Shown: positions 55,683-64,000, numbered from the stretch's first letter. The stretch is 64,000 nucleotides of DNA from Mycobacterium kyorinense (GCF_002101735.1 NZ_LQPE01000031.1:48476-112475); one strand, 5' to 3'. The notes: generated by a model not told the origin, from the sequence alone. Numbers and translations: made by a program.

Positions 55683-57190
55683 CGCGTACCCACCATTAGT
55701 TCGGTTGCACCGCGGTGAAACAGATCGACCAGGTCCGAGGGTGGCGCTACCCCCAGCACCAAGAGAACGAGTACTCCCGCCGCGACCGGAGTCACCATCC
55801 AACGACTCGGCTCGCCGGGACTCAACGCAGGCCCGTCCGCTTTCGGCGCCTCCGGCTCTGATCGGAACAAGATCCGCGTCGTCGCCCACGTCAGTCCCAG
55901 GAATGCGAGGTTGACCAGAATGACGAGCGCCGCGGTGGCCACGTTGCGGCCATGCGTGAAGCCGCCGGAGACAATCTGGAACTCGCTGCGGAACAAGGCG
56001 AATGGCGGCATCGCCGACAAAGCGAAAACGGTGACAAAAAACATCGGGCCCGACCATGGAAGCAGTCCGATGCCCTGCGCCATCCGTGCGAGGTCTTTGG
56101 TACCGAACTTGCGCACCAGCACACCGGCGCCCATGAACGCGTTGGCCTTCGCGGCGGCATGTGCGAGAACGTGCAAGAGCACCCCCGAAAACGCGATCGA
56201 CGCGCCGAAGCTGACGCCGATCGCGATGATGCCCATGTGCTCGACGCTCGAATAAGCAAGCAGCCGCTTGATATCACGCTGCTCGAGTAGGTACAGCGCC
56301 GCGAGCAGAAGCGACAGCACACCGAAGACCAAGAGCACGATCTGAGGAAACCGCGGCCCAAGGGTCGCGACGGTGATCTGGTAGTAGCGCAAGATGGCGT
56401 AGAAGCTTACCGCCAGCAGTGATCCCGACAGCAGCGCCGACACCGGTGTCGGCGCCTCCGCGTGGGCGTCCGGCAGCCAGGTATGCACAGGGAACAGTCC
56501 CACCTTGGTGCCGAACCCCACCACCGCCAAGGCAAATGCCAAACGTACTGGGGTGTGTGGTAGTTGGTTGCCCGCGGCGACCAATGGATCGAAGGCCAGA
56601 TCATAGGACTGGCCGAGAACCTGCGCGCCCGAGTAGTACATGAAGATGGTGGCCAGCAGTGCGATGCCCAGCCCGGAGGACGCGATCAGCACATACTTCC
56701 ACGCGGCCTCGGTTGCGCCTTCGGTGTTGTCCAGCGCCACCAGCAGCGCCGAGACGACGGTGGTGATTTCCACGGCAATCCACAGCAGGGCCAGACCGTT
56801 GACCAGCGGTGCGCAGATCAGCGACCAGGCAAAGGCGTTCAACCCCAAGTAGAACTGGGTGCTATAGCGGGCGAACAGCGCCTGCTCTTCGGCGGTGTCG
56901 GATCGAACAGCACGCGCCTCGTCACCGAGGTAGCCGATGGAATACACCCCGACGACGGCATAGAGGAAGCAGGTGCCCAGCAGGAAGACGACGGAGAGTG
57001 CGTCGGCGCGCAGGTATCGCAGCGCGGTAAGGGTGTGGTCGAGACTGGCCGGCACCAGTATCGCTGCCAGCACGAGGGCGATGATGCCCGTAACCGCGGT
57101 GGCAGCCGCGCAAACTCCGTGTGGCGCAACGGCACACACCAGGATGGTCAGCAACGGCAGGACAATGAGCAGCACCATCACCACGGACAT
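55679..57190 (-). CDS. hycQ: HycQ/HyfF-like NuoN/M-type membrane subunit (Rv0086-like)
   Basis: The 503-residue product has about 14 membrane helices with I-A-V-E-I-T-T-V-V-S-A-L-L (TM5 Glu), G-T-K-V-G-L-F-P-V-H-T-W-L-P-D-A-H-A-E-A-P-T-P-V-S-A (the signature of NuoL/M/N proteins with Lys and His) and A-A-A-K-A-N-A-F (Lys). All charged residues of the proton path are present, unlike the redox subunits. It lies 3 bp after hycP. Confidence 0.9.
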   Translation of the reverse strand: MSVVMVLLIVLPLLTILVCAVAPHGVCAAATAVTGIIALVLAAILVPASLDHTLTALRYLRADALSVVFLLGTCFLYAVVGVYSIGYLGDEARAVRSDTAEEQALFARYSTQFYLGLNAFAWSLICAPLVNGLALLWIAVEITTVVSALLVALDNTEGATEAAWKYVLIASSGLGIALLATIFMYYSGAQVLGQSYDLAFDPLVAAGNQLPHTPVRLAFALAVVGFGTKVGLFPVHTWLPDAHAEAPTPVSALLSGSLLAVSFYAILRYYQITVATLGPRFPQIVLLVFGVLSLLLAALYLLEQRDIKRLLAYSSVEHMGIIAIGVSFGASIAFSGVLLHVLAHAAAKANAFMGAGVLVRKFGTKDLARMAQGIGLLPWSGPMFFVTVFALSAMPPFALFRSEFQIVSGGFTHGRNVATAALVILVNLAFLGLTWATTRILFRSEPEAPKADGPALSPGEPSRWMVTPVAAGVLVLLVLGVAPPSDLVDLFHRGATELMVGTR

Positions 57191-57193
57191 CGG

Positions 57194-57874
57194 CTACCCC
57201 CGAAGCCGATCGAGCGACGCGGTGGACAGCGACCGTGTCCGCCGGTGGTGGGTGCGCATCAGCACCCCGAATACCACCACCGCCACCAACAGGTCGAACA
57301 AGAACGCCACCTCGAGGATGAGCGGCATACCCGCCGCGACAACCATACTCGCCAGCGACGCGCCATTTTCCAGCGAGAAGAAACCGATGGCCTGGCTGAC
57401 AACGTCGCGCCGGACGATCATCAACACGAAGGCCACCAGCACCACCGCCACCGACAGGCTCAGCGCGGTGGTGGGCAGCACTTCGGAATGGATACCGAGA
57501 ACACCGACGGCGAAAAACCCGAATGCGCCGATGCCGATTGAGATCAGCACTTCGGTTGCCACGCCGAGCACTCCGCTGCCGGCGATTTCTTCAGGGGCTT
57601 CCCGAAGCAGCCCGAACACCAGCAGCGGGACGGCGATCACTTTGAGCAAGAACGACAGCACGGCAAGCGCGTACAACTCGGGAACATGATGATGAAACGC
57701 GACAACGCCGGCCAGCACGCTGACCGCCAGTGACTGTCCTGCGTACAGCCGGACCTGGCCGCGCAGCATCGCTTGCCGCAGCATCCCGAACTCCAGCAGC
57801 AGCACGATCAGCGCCACGGTGTTGGCGGTTCCGTCGTAGACCGTGGGAACAAACTGATTGCCCGCCAACGCCAT
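57194..57874 (-). CDS. hycP: HycP/HyfE-like membrane subunit (Rv0085-like)
   Basis: The ATG at 57874 overlaps the hycD stop by one base (TGATG). The 226-residue product has about six membrane helices. The C-terminal half resembles NuoK/HyfE (I-G-F-F-S-L-E-N-G-A-S-L-A with the conserved Glu in the E-N-G motif). A long in-frame extension upstream is hycD read in another frame. Confidence 0.85.
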   Translation of the reverse strand: MALAGNQFVPTVYDGTANTVALIVLLLEFGMLRQAMLRGQVRLYAGQSLAVSVLAGVVAFHHHVPELYALAVLSFLLKVIAVPLLVFGLLREAPEEIAGSGVLGVATEVLISIGIGAFGFFAVGVLGIHSEVLPTTALSLSVAVVLVAFVLMIVRRDVVSQAIGFFSLENGASLASMVVAAGMPLILEVAFLFDLLVAVVVFGVLMRTHHRRTRSLSTASLDRLRG

Positions 57875-58833
57875 CAGCCGCCTCCCAGGTAGAGCGTGAA
57901 CACCGCCAAGACCGCCAACAGCAATGCAGCCGAGACGAATTCGGTGATCTTGTAGAGCCGCAGCTTGGCATAGCTGTTGTTCAGCACCGCAATTGCGGCA
58001 CCGAGCAGCGCGGCTTTCCCCAAGATCGCGGGGATGGCCAATCCAACCTCGATCAGCGATGCACCCCCCGCCATTCCCCACGGCGCGACGAACACGTTGA
58101 GCAGGATGACGTACAGCACCATCTGTTTGGCCGCCGACCCCCAATGCAACAGCGCCAGGTCGGGTCCTGAGTATTCGAAGGTGCGGCCAGTTTCGATCAT
58201 CCCGAATTCGATGGTGCCGGTATGGGTTTCGATGGGTATACGCCCGGTTTCGTAGATGATCACCATGAATAGGGCTGCGGAGGCCAACAAGTGCGCGGGG
58301 CGGACGATTTGATCCGGACCGCTGCGGACGGTGGCCCCTAACACGTACGGCAGATCGGTGGTCGTGATCATAGCGACGGTGAAAAAGACCAGCAGCATGA
58401 CCGGCTCGGTGATCGCGGCGAATGTCTTGGCCCGGCTGGACGCCAATTGGGCGTACGAGTCCCCTGTTTCGGCTGCGCCTACGGCAACCAGGAAGCTGGC
58501 GAAGGCCAGGATCAGTCCGCCACCGAGAACGTCGCCCATGTACCCCAACGGCAAGGCGTAGGTGGTGAGCACCGGGATCAGCAATGGAACGGTGAGGTAG
58601 CACGCGAACGATGCCACCGGCGCCAGGCGGAAAATCGGACCGGCGCCGTTTGGTGTCAGTGATTCCTTGCCGAAGAGCTTGACCAGATCGAAATACGGCT
58701 GCAAAATCCGTGGCCCCCGACGACCCTGCAGCCGCGCTTCGAGCCACGCGATGAACCCGCTGACGCCCGGGGCGCCACCAGCGACAGTGGCGACCTGCAA
58801 CCCCTGGATCAACGGCAGCGGCAGAGCTGTCAT
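57874..58833 (-). CDS. hycD: HycD/NuoH-like membrane subunit (Rv0084-like)
   Basis: The 319-residue product has about eight membrane helices and the NuoH/HycD features: W-L-E-A-R-L-Q-G-R-R-G-P-R-I-L-Q-P-Y near residue 30 (usually R-x-Q-x-R-x-G-P), D-L-V-K-L-F-G-K-E, and Y-E-T-G-R-I-P-I-E-T-H in the middle. NuoH links the redox arm to the proton-pumping arm. The start overlaps the nudix stop by four bases. Confidence 0.9.
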   Translation of the reverse strand: MTALPLPLIQGLQVATVAGGAPGVSGFIAWLEARLQGRRGPRILQPYFDLVKLFGKESLTPNGAGPIFRLAPVASFACYLTVPLLIPVLTTYALPLGYMGDVLGGGLILAFASFLVAVGAAETGDSYAQLASSRAKTFAAITEPVMLLVFFTVAMITTTDLPYVLGATVRSGPDQIVRPAHLLASAALFMVIIYETGRIPIETHTGTIEFGMIETGRTFEYSGPDLALLHWGSAAKQMVLYVILLNVFVAPWGMAGGASLIEVGLAIPAILGKAALLGAAIAVLNNSYAKLRLYKITEFVSAALLLAVLAVFTLYLGGG

Positions 58834-59285
58834 GAATCACCGGGTTCCGGGCGCCACAGGTTGCCGAGGTAGCGCGCATAGCCACCACGGCGCAGGTCCG
58901 GCAGGAACCCGGCGATGGGCGGGTGCAGGGTGATGGTTTTCAACTCGTCCCAACTCACCCACACCGGCCGCCGGCCCGCCTCTCCGGCTACCTGCGAGGC
59001 CGCGTCGAACTCCTCGGCGACGAACACCAACTCGACAATGCGACGACCCGCGAGGCGGTCGTTGACTTCCAGCACAAGGCCGCATCTGTTGGGAAAGACG
59101 TCAAGTCCCGTCTCTTCGCGCGTTTCCCGCCGCGCGCACGACACCATGCCTTCGTGCGGGTGCGGACGGCCGCCGAGCAGCACCCAGTCGCCGCGGTCGG
59201 GACGCTCGACCAACAGCACCGCGTCGCCGCGGACGACGGCTACGGCACAACGCAATTCGACTAGGGAGTCCTCGGCCGACGTCAT
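58830..59285 (-). CDS. NUDIX hydrolase leading the Hyc-like operon
   Basis: The 151-residue product has a complete Nudix box, G-G-R-P-H-P-H-E-G-x7-R-E-T-R-E-E-T-G-L (about residues 38-60), the Mg-binding pyrophosphohydrolase motif. It probably cleaves a nucleoside-diphosphate derivative such as an ADP-ribose or NAD(H) type compound. It is the first gene of the seven-gene unit and overlaps hycD by four bases. Confidence 0.88.
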   Translation of the reverse strand: MTSAEDSLVELRCAVAVVRGDAVLLVERPDRGDWVLLGGRPHPHEGMVSCARRETREETGLDVFPNRCGLVLEVNDRLAGRRIVELVFVAEEFDAASQVAGEAGRRPVWVSWDELKTITLHPPIAGFLPDLRRGGYARYLGNLWRPEPGDS

Positions 59286-59412
59286 AGTGCCGCCGCGCCC
59301 GGACAGGGAAGTACATAGATCACCTGCGACTCCATTCGTTCGCAGGCGCCATCAGCCAGCTGACGGTTCGGAAGAAGACTTCCCGGCGGGCACCATCGCC
59401 GCCACTAGTTAA

Positions 59413-59454
59413 CCAACGCAAATTCTGCTTGGTCAAGCAGAACACGCGCGTTGG
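59413..59454. promoter_or_regulatory. Two-part inverted repeat between the Hyc-like operon and the USP gene
   Basis: TTCTGCTT (59423-59430) pairs with AAGCAGAA (59435-59442) around GGTC, and CCAACGC (59413-59419) pairs with GCGTTGG (59448-59454) outside it. It lies in the 277-bp divergent intergenic region, ~130 bp upstream of the nudix start and ~110 bp upstream of the USP start. It is either a large operator or a hairpin in a leader. No other strong signal was seen in the region. Confidence 0.5.
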
Positions 59455-59562
59455 TCGATCGCATAGGGTGGATGGCGGCGATGGATCTCCGCCGGGGTGC
59501 GGGAGCACCCGAACCGCCCGACAGGCTGATGGTTCCTGTACGGGTGCAGTGAGGAGATCACC

Positions 59563-59814
59563 GTGGCTTTGGTCGTCGGAAACGACCGTGACCCGGCCGG
59601 ACGGGCTGCTTTGCTATTTGCAGGCGAACTAGCAGGTGCTCTCGGCGCGGCGGACCTGCAGTGGACCTTTCACCAGATTCGCGGCGACCCGGCCGAAGCG
59701 CTGCTGGATGTCGCTGCCTTGGGGCATATCGTGTCCGGCTCGGTCGCGCGAAATGTTTTGCGGCACAGCCACCGCCCTGTGGTGGTGGTTCCCGAGTACG
59801 GTGGCCCGACATGA
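59563..59814 (+). CDS. Universal stress protein with internal deletions
   Basis: The GTG or similar start at 59563 (GGAG 9 bp upstream) gives only 83 residues. It begins like a Usp domain (V-V-G-N-D-R-D-P-A-G-R-A-A-L-L-F-A), passes through W-T-F-H-Q-I-R-G-D-P-A-E-A-L-L and ends with the nucleotide-binding-type tail S-G-S-V-A-R-N-V-L-R-H-S-H-R-P-V-V-V-V-P. A complete Usp has ~140 residues; ~45 are missing after the first helix and ~20 before S-G-S-V, including part of the G-x2-G-x9-G ATP motif. The frame is intact. It overlaps the next gene's start (ATGA). Confidence 0.75.
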   Translation: MALVVGNDRDPAGRAALLFAGELAGALGAADLQWTFHQIRGDPAEALLDVAALGHIVSGSVARNVLRHSHRPVVVVPEYGGPT

Positions 59815-60379
59815 CGACTGGCGCGAGCCGGGTCTACCTCGCTCGACACGGGCGTACCGCACTCAATGCCGAGGTCGGCTGCGCGGATTGAGCGACCCGC
59901 CATTGGACGACGTGGGCATCGCCGAAGTCGCGCGGCTCGCCGACGTTCTGGCCGGCAAACATCCGACCGTTGTGCTCTCCAGTCCATTGCAGCGGGCGGT
60001 GGCGACAGCCGAGGCGATCGGCCTGGCGGCTGACGCTCCGGTCATCGTCGACGTACGGCTGAACGATCGCGACTACGGGCCGATGACAGGGCATCGTCGC
60101 GATGACGTCGAACGCCAATACGGGAGCGTCGATTCCGCGCCCGGTGTGGAGCCCCTCCCCGCGTTGGCTGATCGCGCACGACGGGCGTTTTTCGAGCTGG
60201 TGGCTGAACACGGACCCGGCCCTGTTGTGATGGTGTCCCACGATGCGTTCAACCGGGCATTGTTGTCGCAGCTGGACCCGTCGCTGGACGAGGTCCCGCA
60301 ACGAACCGCATGCTGGAATCAGCTCAGCCTCGTCGATGGCCGGTGGCGGGTAGACGCCTACGATCGGAGAGCCGATTAG
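59811..60379 (+). pseudogene. Histidine phosphatase (phosphoglycerate mutase-like), frameshifted
   Basis: The ATG at 59811 opens V-Y-L-A-R-H-G-R-T-A-L-N-A-E, the catalytic R-H-G motif, and stops at a TGA at 59889. The rest continues in the +1 frame from about 59875: R-L-R-G-L-S-D-P-P-L-D-D-V-G, L-S-S-P-L-Q-R-A-V-A-T-A, D-R-D-Y-G-P-M-T-G and V-M-V-S-H-D-A with the second catalytic His. A single missing base near 59870-59880 (for example in GAGGTCGG) explains the break. It may be a true pseudogene or a sequencing error; otherwise the protein would be ~190 residues. Confidence 0.85.
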
Positions 60380-60678
60380 CGGGCCCGGAAGTAAGTCATG
60401 AGCACGTCTTCGGCGTGGTGGTATTGGAGCGAGTCAACCCAGAGCCGGTTGACAATCCGCTCTGCCGTGCGCGACCCACGGCCACCGGGGGTCGCCACGT
60501 ATCCGCCGATATCCGCGTCAGCGAGCAGCGCGAGCACCCGGTCGACATCGTCGCGCTCAAGATCCGCCAGCTCGGCCCAGGCGCTGGCCCATACCCCGTT
60601 GTCAGTGCCCCCGGGTGGCAGCCAAAACATGACGTCGAATTGCGCCGCCTCCGACATCCGTCGCAATGGCGAACTCAC
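60376..60678 (-). CDS. Hypothetical protein
   Basis: A 100-residue frame starting at a GTG with AGGAA at 6 bp; an ATG seven codons further in is the alternative. It has W-L-P-P-G-G-T-D-N-G-V-W-A-S-A-W and D-R-V-L-A-L-L-A-D-A-D-I-G-G-Y-V-A, then a basic Arg-rich segment and L-W-V-D-S-L-Q-Y-H-H-A-E. It may be a small regulatory or nucleotide-binding protein. It is convergent with, and slightly overlaps, the phosphatase pseudogene. Confidence 0.55.
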   Translation of the reverse strand: MSSPLRRMSEAAQFDVMFWLPPGGTDNGVWASAWAELADLERDDVDRVLALLADADIGGYVATPGGRGSRTAERIVNRLWVDSLQYHHAEDVLMTYFRAR

Positions 60679-60844
60679 AATGGTTCCTGCGGTGCTCTAT
60701 TAGACATGCGCCTCATTCCCAGTAGACCTCTAGGGACTGTCGGCGATATCGCGGTTGCGGCGAGCCCCACCGCCGTCCCCAATTATCCGCTACAAATCGA
60801 TCCCGACAACTGATTGCCAGCCTCGCCGGCCGAAGTGTAACCTC

Positions 60845-60928
60845 GGGTGCAGGCGATGAAGCTCGCCTTAACCGCCGCACCGGCTGATGGCTTCTACCCG
60901 TGACTGAGTCAGGGTAAAGGCAGGTGCC
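60845..60928 (+). promoter_or_regulatory. Structured leader candidate upstream of the PE-PPE operon
   Basis: In the 518-bp gap before the PE gene, three stems fall in one 75-bp stretch. GGTGC (60846-60850) pairs with GCACC (60877-60881) and encloses AGGCGA/TCGCCT (60851-60856 and 60863-60868). Next comes TACCC-G-TGAC-TGA-GTCA-GGGTA (60895-60916). The sequence does not match the M-box, cobalamin, TPP or SAM-IV consensus that I know. About 270 bp separate it from the PE start. It could be a regulatory RNA element or a small RNA. The rest of the gap (60929-61196) shows nothing recognisable beyond GAAGGGG before the PE start. Confidence 0.4.
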
Positions 60929-61196
60929 GATGGTGGCGAACCCAAATCGCGTCGTATTCTCGCTCCCCCGTGCAATTTCCGGGGCCGACTCGCGTGCGCA
61001 CCAGGAGCGCAACATATTCCGGCTGTCGATTAACCGACGCGCGCCGAACTCGCCGAAAGCGCTGCCGCAACCGCATTCTCGTTGACCAACGAAGCTAAGA
61101 CGATCGGAGTCATCAACCGAAGGGGAGGTCGCCTAACTTCAGCATTGTCCAGCGTTCATCGCACGCCGTAGAGATGTCGTAAAGAAGGGGAATTCC

Positions 61197-61496
61197 ATGT
61201 CGTTCGTAACAACACAGCCTGAAGCACTGGCGGCCGCGGCAGGCAGCTTGGCGGGTATCGGCTCGGCAATGAGCGCCGAAAATGCGGCCGCGGCCGCTCC
61301 AACAACCGGAGTGATACCCGCGGCCGCCGACGAGGTGTCCGCGCTGACGGCGGCGCAGTTCGCCGCCCAGGGACACCTCTATCAAGCGGTCAGCGCCCAG
61401 GCTGCCGCCATCCATGAGATGTTCGTCAGCACCCTCGGAACAAGCGCCGGCTCGTATGCCGCCACCGAAGCCGCCAACGCCATCGCGACCGGCTGA
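61197..61496 (+). CDS. PE-family protein
   Basis: A 99-residue PE protein, so only the PE domain: S-F-V-T-T-Q-P-E-A-L, then the two helices with the C-terminal Y-A-A-T-E-A-A-N type VII export signal (Y-x-x-x-D/E). It resembles PE13/PE18 of the ESX-5-associated loci. It pairs with the following PPE proteins as a heterodimer for secretion through ESX-5. The gap to the next gene is 12 bp. Confidence 0.93.
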   Translation: MSFVTTQPEALAAAAGSLAGIGSAMSAENAAAAAPTTGVIPAAADEVSALTAAQFAAQGHLYQAVSAQAAAIHEMFVSTLGTSAGSYAATEAANAIATG

Positions 61497-61508
61497 GACG
61501 GAGGGCCT

Positions 61509-62657
61509 GTGCTGGACTTCGGAGCCCTACCGCCGGAGATCAACTCGGCCCGAATGTATTCCGGTCCCGGATCTGGTCCGATGATGGCTGCCGCGGCGGC
61601 CTGGAACGCGCTCGCTGCCCAGCTATCGGCCAGCGCGGCGGCATACGGATCGGTTGTCTCCGAGCTGACCGCCGCGGGGTGGTCTGGACCGGCGTCATTG
61701 TCGATGGCCACAGCTGCCGCGCCATATGTGGCATGGTTGCACAGCACCGCTGCGCAGGCCGAACAGACCGGCGCCCAAGCTATGGCGGCAGCAGCGGCCT
61801 ATGAGCTCGCGTTCGCAATGACAGTTCCGCCGCCGGTGATCGCCGCTAACCGTAGTCTGTTGATGACTTTGGTGGCGACGAACTTCTTCGGGCAGAATGC
61901 GCCGGCGATCGCGGCTACCGAGGCGCACTACGCCGAGATGTGGCTTCAAGACGCGGCCGCCATGTACGGATATGCCGGATCATCAGCTGCTGCAAGTCAA
62001 TTGACTCCATTCACTCCGCCACAGCCCACCACCGATCCGGTCGGGCTGGCCGCCCAATCGGGCGCGGTAGCTCATGCGGTCAGCAATGGCGCCGCGGCCC
62101 ACTCGACGACCGTGTCACAGCTGCTGTCCACGATGGCCGTCCCGGCGCAAGCGCCCGCCCCGCCGTCGGCCCCGTCCCCCCTGGTGTTGCTGGGACCGGT
62201 AGAGCGCATCCCGAACGTGCTGAATACAGCACTCTCGTTCACCAGCGCGGCGACATCGGGGCGCAACATCCTCATCCAGAACGCGCGGATGGCGTTTCAA
62301 GAGGCGCAGGACGCGGAAAAGTCTGCGGCTGCCGGCGGTCGCCTGGTGTCGAGCACACCTGTCCGGCTGAGCGGGCCAACCGTGTCAGCGGTTTCGGCGG
62401 GAATGGGGCGAGCCACCATGGTCGGGTCCCTGTCAGCACCACCTTCCTGGGCTACGGCAGCACCGGAGATCCGAACTGTCGCAATGGCGTTGCCGGAATC
62501 CGGCGTCGCTGCTGCGCCGGCTGCGGCAACCGGTATGCCGCCCGTTCCGGGAAGTACGTTCAGCCAGTCAGTCTTGGGCATGCTTTCTCCGCACGGCTTC
62601 GACGGTCCACGCGAAAAGAGCAAGCCCGTCATTGTGCGCTCACCGGCCGCCGGATAA
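61509..62657 (+). CDS. PPE-family protein, SVP subfamily (first)
   Basis: The GTG at 61509 gives 382 residues. The ~180-residue PPE domain begins [16 protein letters not shown] and contains W-S-G-P-A-S and [10 protein letters not shown]. Near residue 310 is the SVP-type motif [15 protein letters not shown] (consensus G-x-x-S-V-P-x-x-W). It ends R-S-P-A-A-G, as in PPE18 and related proteins. Exported through ESX-5 with the PE partner. Confidence 0.92.
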   Translation: MLDFGALPPEINSARMYSGPGSGPMMAAAAAWNALAAQLSASAAAYGSVVSELTAAGWSGPASLSMATAAAPYVAWLHSTAAQAEQTGAQAMAAAAAYELAFAMTVPPPVIAANRSLLMTLVATNFFGQNAPAIAATEAHYAEMWLQDAAAMYGYAGSSAAASQLTPFTPPQPTTDPVGLAAQSGAVAHAVSNGAAAHSTTVSQLLSTMAVPAQAPAPPSAPSPLVLLGPVERIPNVLNTALSFTSAATSGRNILIQNARMAFQEAQDAEKSAAAGGRLVSSTPVRLSGPTVSAVSAGMGRATMVGSLSAPPSWATAAPEIRTVAMALPESGVAAAPAAATGMPPVPGSTFSQSVLGMLSPHGFDGPREKSKPVIVRSPAAG

Positions 62658-62695
62658 CCAACTTCATGACCACCGATTGAGAAAGGTCTTCAGAC

Positions 62696-63844
62696 ATGGA
62701 TTTTGGAGCACTTCCCCCGGAAATCAATTCAGCCAGAATATATTCCGGTCCCGGCTCTGGCCCGATGCTGGCTGCCGCTGCGGCATGGGGCCAACTCGCC
62801 CGCGAATTGAACTCGTCGGCCGCCGCCTACCGCTCGGTGATCGCCGGACTGACCACCTCCGGATGGCAGGGCCCGTCGTCGTTGATGATGGCCAATGCGA
62901 TCGCGCCCTACCTGGCATGGATGCACAGTACCGCCGCTCAGGCTGAGCAGACTTCCGTCCAAGCGCAGAATGCCGCGGGCGCTTACCAATCGGCGTTCGC
63001 CATGACGGTGCCTCCGCCGTTGATCGCCGCCAACCGCACCCAACTGATGTCGCTGATTTCCAGTAATTTCTTCGGACAGAACAGCCCGGCGATCGCTGCC
63101 ACGGAAGCGGAATACGACCGGATGTGGGCCCAGGATGCGGCCGCGATGTACGGGTATGCCGCTTCGTCGGCGACCGCGTCGAAGCTGACTCCGTTCGCCG
63201 ACCCGCCGCGCACCACCGACCCGGCCGGGGTGGCCGCACAAACGGCTGCGGCTGCGCGGGCCGCCAGTAGCCCGACGCAGACCGCCTCCTCGCAGTTGCT
63301 CACTCAACTACCCATGGCAATGCAGCAACTCGCCGCGCCTGCGCAGGCCCCCGCGCCACCCGCCGCACCGACGCCGACAGACCTGCTGCTGCAGATCCCG
63401 TCCATCACGAGCGCCACCGCATCGATTACCAGCTCGTCATTTTCGGGAGCTGCTATTCAAACAACGAACCACGCCATTGCGATCAACGCGATGCGCGACG
63501 AAGCTCAGGGAATCGGACCGTTCTTGGCGGGATCGACGGGGCCATCGGTGCCCGCCGTCCCCGCCAACGTGGGAGGCTCGATGGTGTCGGCGGGCATGGG
63601 TCGCGCCAGTTTGGTTGGCACCATGTCGGTACCGCAAACATGGGCGGCGACTGCCACGCTGCCTACCAGTTCCGCGACCGCATTGCCGGTCGCCAGTACC
63701 GCAGCCGCTCCGGCGGTTTCGACGATGTCACCCGGCATGTTCGGCGAAGCCCTGCTCGGCACATTGGCCGGACGCGCGGTCAGCAACGTTGCCGCGAAGC
63801 TGCGCACCAACAGCGTCGTACCACGCTCGCCAGCGGCTGGATGA
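62696..63844 (+). CDS. PPE-family protein, SVP subfamily (second)
   Basis: A 382-residue paralogue of the preceding PPE protein with the same layout: [29 protein letters not shown], and the complete SVP motif [15 protein letters not shown]. The C terminus is again R-S-P-A-A-G. The first ~180 codons are strongly similar to the first PPE gene, so the two arose by tandem duplication. It starts 38 bp after it. Confidence 0.92.
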   Translation: MDFGALPPEINSARIYSGPGSGPMLAAAAAWGQLARELNSSAAAYRSVIAGLTTSGWQGPSSLMMANAIAPYLAWMHSTAAQAEQTSVQAQNAAGAYQSAFAMTVPPPLIAANRTQLMSLISSNFFGQNSPAIAATEAEYDRMWAQDAAAMYGYAASSATASKLTPFADPPRTTDPAGVAAQTAAAARAASSPTQTASSQLLTQLPMAMQQLAAPAQAPAPPAAPTPTDLLLQIPSITSATASITSSSFSGAAIQTTNHAIAINAMRDEAQGIGPFLAGSTGPSVPAVPANVGGSMVSAGMGRASLVGTMSVPQTWAATATLPTSSATALPVASTAAAPAVSTMSPGMFGEALLGTLAGRAVSNVAAKLRTNSVVPRSPAAG

Positions 63845-63917
63845 CAGGAAGGAGGCAGCAGTTTAGGCCATCTCGCAACGACCAAGTTCCAATGATCGCG
63901 ACTAAAAGGAGATTTCG

Positions 63918-64000
63918 ATGACTGCCCGGTTTATGACCGACCCGCACGCGATGCGCGACATGGCGGGCCGTTTCGACGTGCACGCCCAAACCGTCCTCGA
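63918..64000 (+). CDS. EsxK/EsxP-type WXG100 protein, start only
   Basis: The ATG at 63918 with AAAGGAGA at 5-6 bp opens [18 protein letters not shown]. That is the conserved start of the QILSS group of Esx proteins (EsxJ, K, M, P and W in M. tuberculosis), secreted by ESX-5 as a heterodimer with an EsxL-type partner. The partner gene should follow beyond the window. The PE-PPE-Esx order matches the ESX-5-derived loci such as Rv1195-Rv1198. Confidence 0.92.
   Translation, partial: MTARFMTDPHAMRDMAGRFDVHAQTVL

Noticed and set aside
51340..58833. Calling the operon a formate hydrogenlyase or hydrogenase 4.
   Set aside because: The nickel ligands and the proximal cluster cysteines are absent, and no formate dehydrogenase gene is in the window. 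The Hyc names are kept only as family labels.
60780..61196. Known riboswitch classes (M-box, cobalamin, TPP, SAM-IV) in the PE leader.
   Set aside because: Some short pieces look similar to TPP and cobalamin cores (for example ACCCGTGACTGAGTCAGGGTA), but conserved boxes are missing, so no class was assigned.

Overview
The window is high-GC DNA from a Mycobacterium. The main markers are mpt83, mpt53 and mpt63 homologues, an antigen-85 mycolyltransferase, an MmpS/MmpL pair, and a PE-PPE-PPE-Esx cluster of the ESX-5 type. Those ESX-5-type substrates suggest a slow grower, probably non-tuberculous. From memory of the M. tuberculosis H37Rv map, two blocks (about 1-15.4 kb and 37.8-48.1 kb) are colinear with Rv2864c-Rv2884 and Rv2887-Rv2898c. 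The DNA between and after them is accessory.

Block 1 (1-15.4 kb) is conserved housekeeping: a penicillin-binding lipoprotein, a GNAT enzyme, ispG-rip1-dxr (MEP isoprenoid pathway with the site-2 protease between), mpt83, a DUF2631 protein, the ccdA-like/mpt53 thiol-redox pair, and rlmN-cdsA-frr-pyrH. Local additions are a ribbon-helix-helix regulator with a palindrome at its own start codon, a FAD/Rieske oxidoreductase, and a CsbD-like stress protein behind a SigF-like promoter.

Block 2 (15.4-37.8 kb) is an accessory island. It holds cell-envelope and secreted proteins (acyltransferase, MPT63, a GH5-like hydrolase, an Ag85 paralogue, a cutinase), a cysteine-rich STAS protein, PhoU, the RtcB-archease RNA-repair pair, mmpS-mmpL, and an EthA-like Baeyer-Villiger monooxygenase preceded by an ANTAR remnant. 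It also holds a phosphatidylserine-decarboxylase-like protein and a seven-gene Mrp/Mbh cation-antiporter operon without MrpA. A methyltransferase and a MarR regulator (Rv2887-like) then diverge from a perfect palindrome.

Block 3 (38.2-48.1 kb) is again core: amiC, tsf, rpsB, an M23 peptidase, xerC, a lactate-monooxygenase-like enzyme, viuB, dprA, a ComM-like ATPase and yraN.

Block 4 (48.1-60.7 kb) is the most unusual part. A tightly overlapping operon, nudix-hycD-hycP-hycQ-hycE-nuoB-hyfB, encodes a complex that resembles formate hydrogenlyase or complex I. Its hydrogenase-like subunits have lost the NiFe ligands and all the cysteines of the proximal Fe-S cluster. Around it lie a tandem-DUF190 protein, an MFS transporter, an enolase lacking about 170 internal residues, a universal stress protein with two internal deletions, and a frameshifted histidine phosphatase.

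Block 5 (60.7-64 kb) is a structured leader followed by PE, PPE, PPE and the start of an EsxK-type gene.

No tRNA, rRNA, CRISPR array or insertion sequence was recognised.
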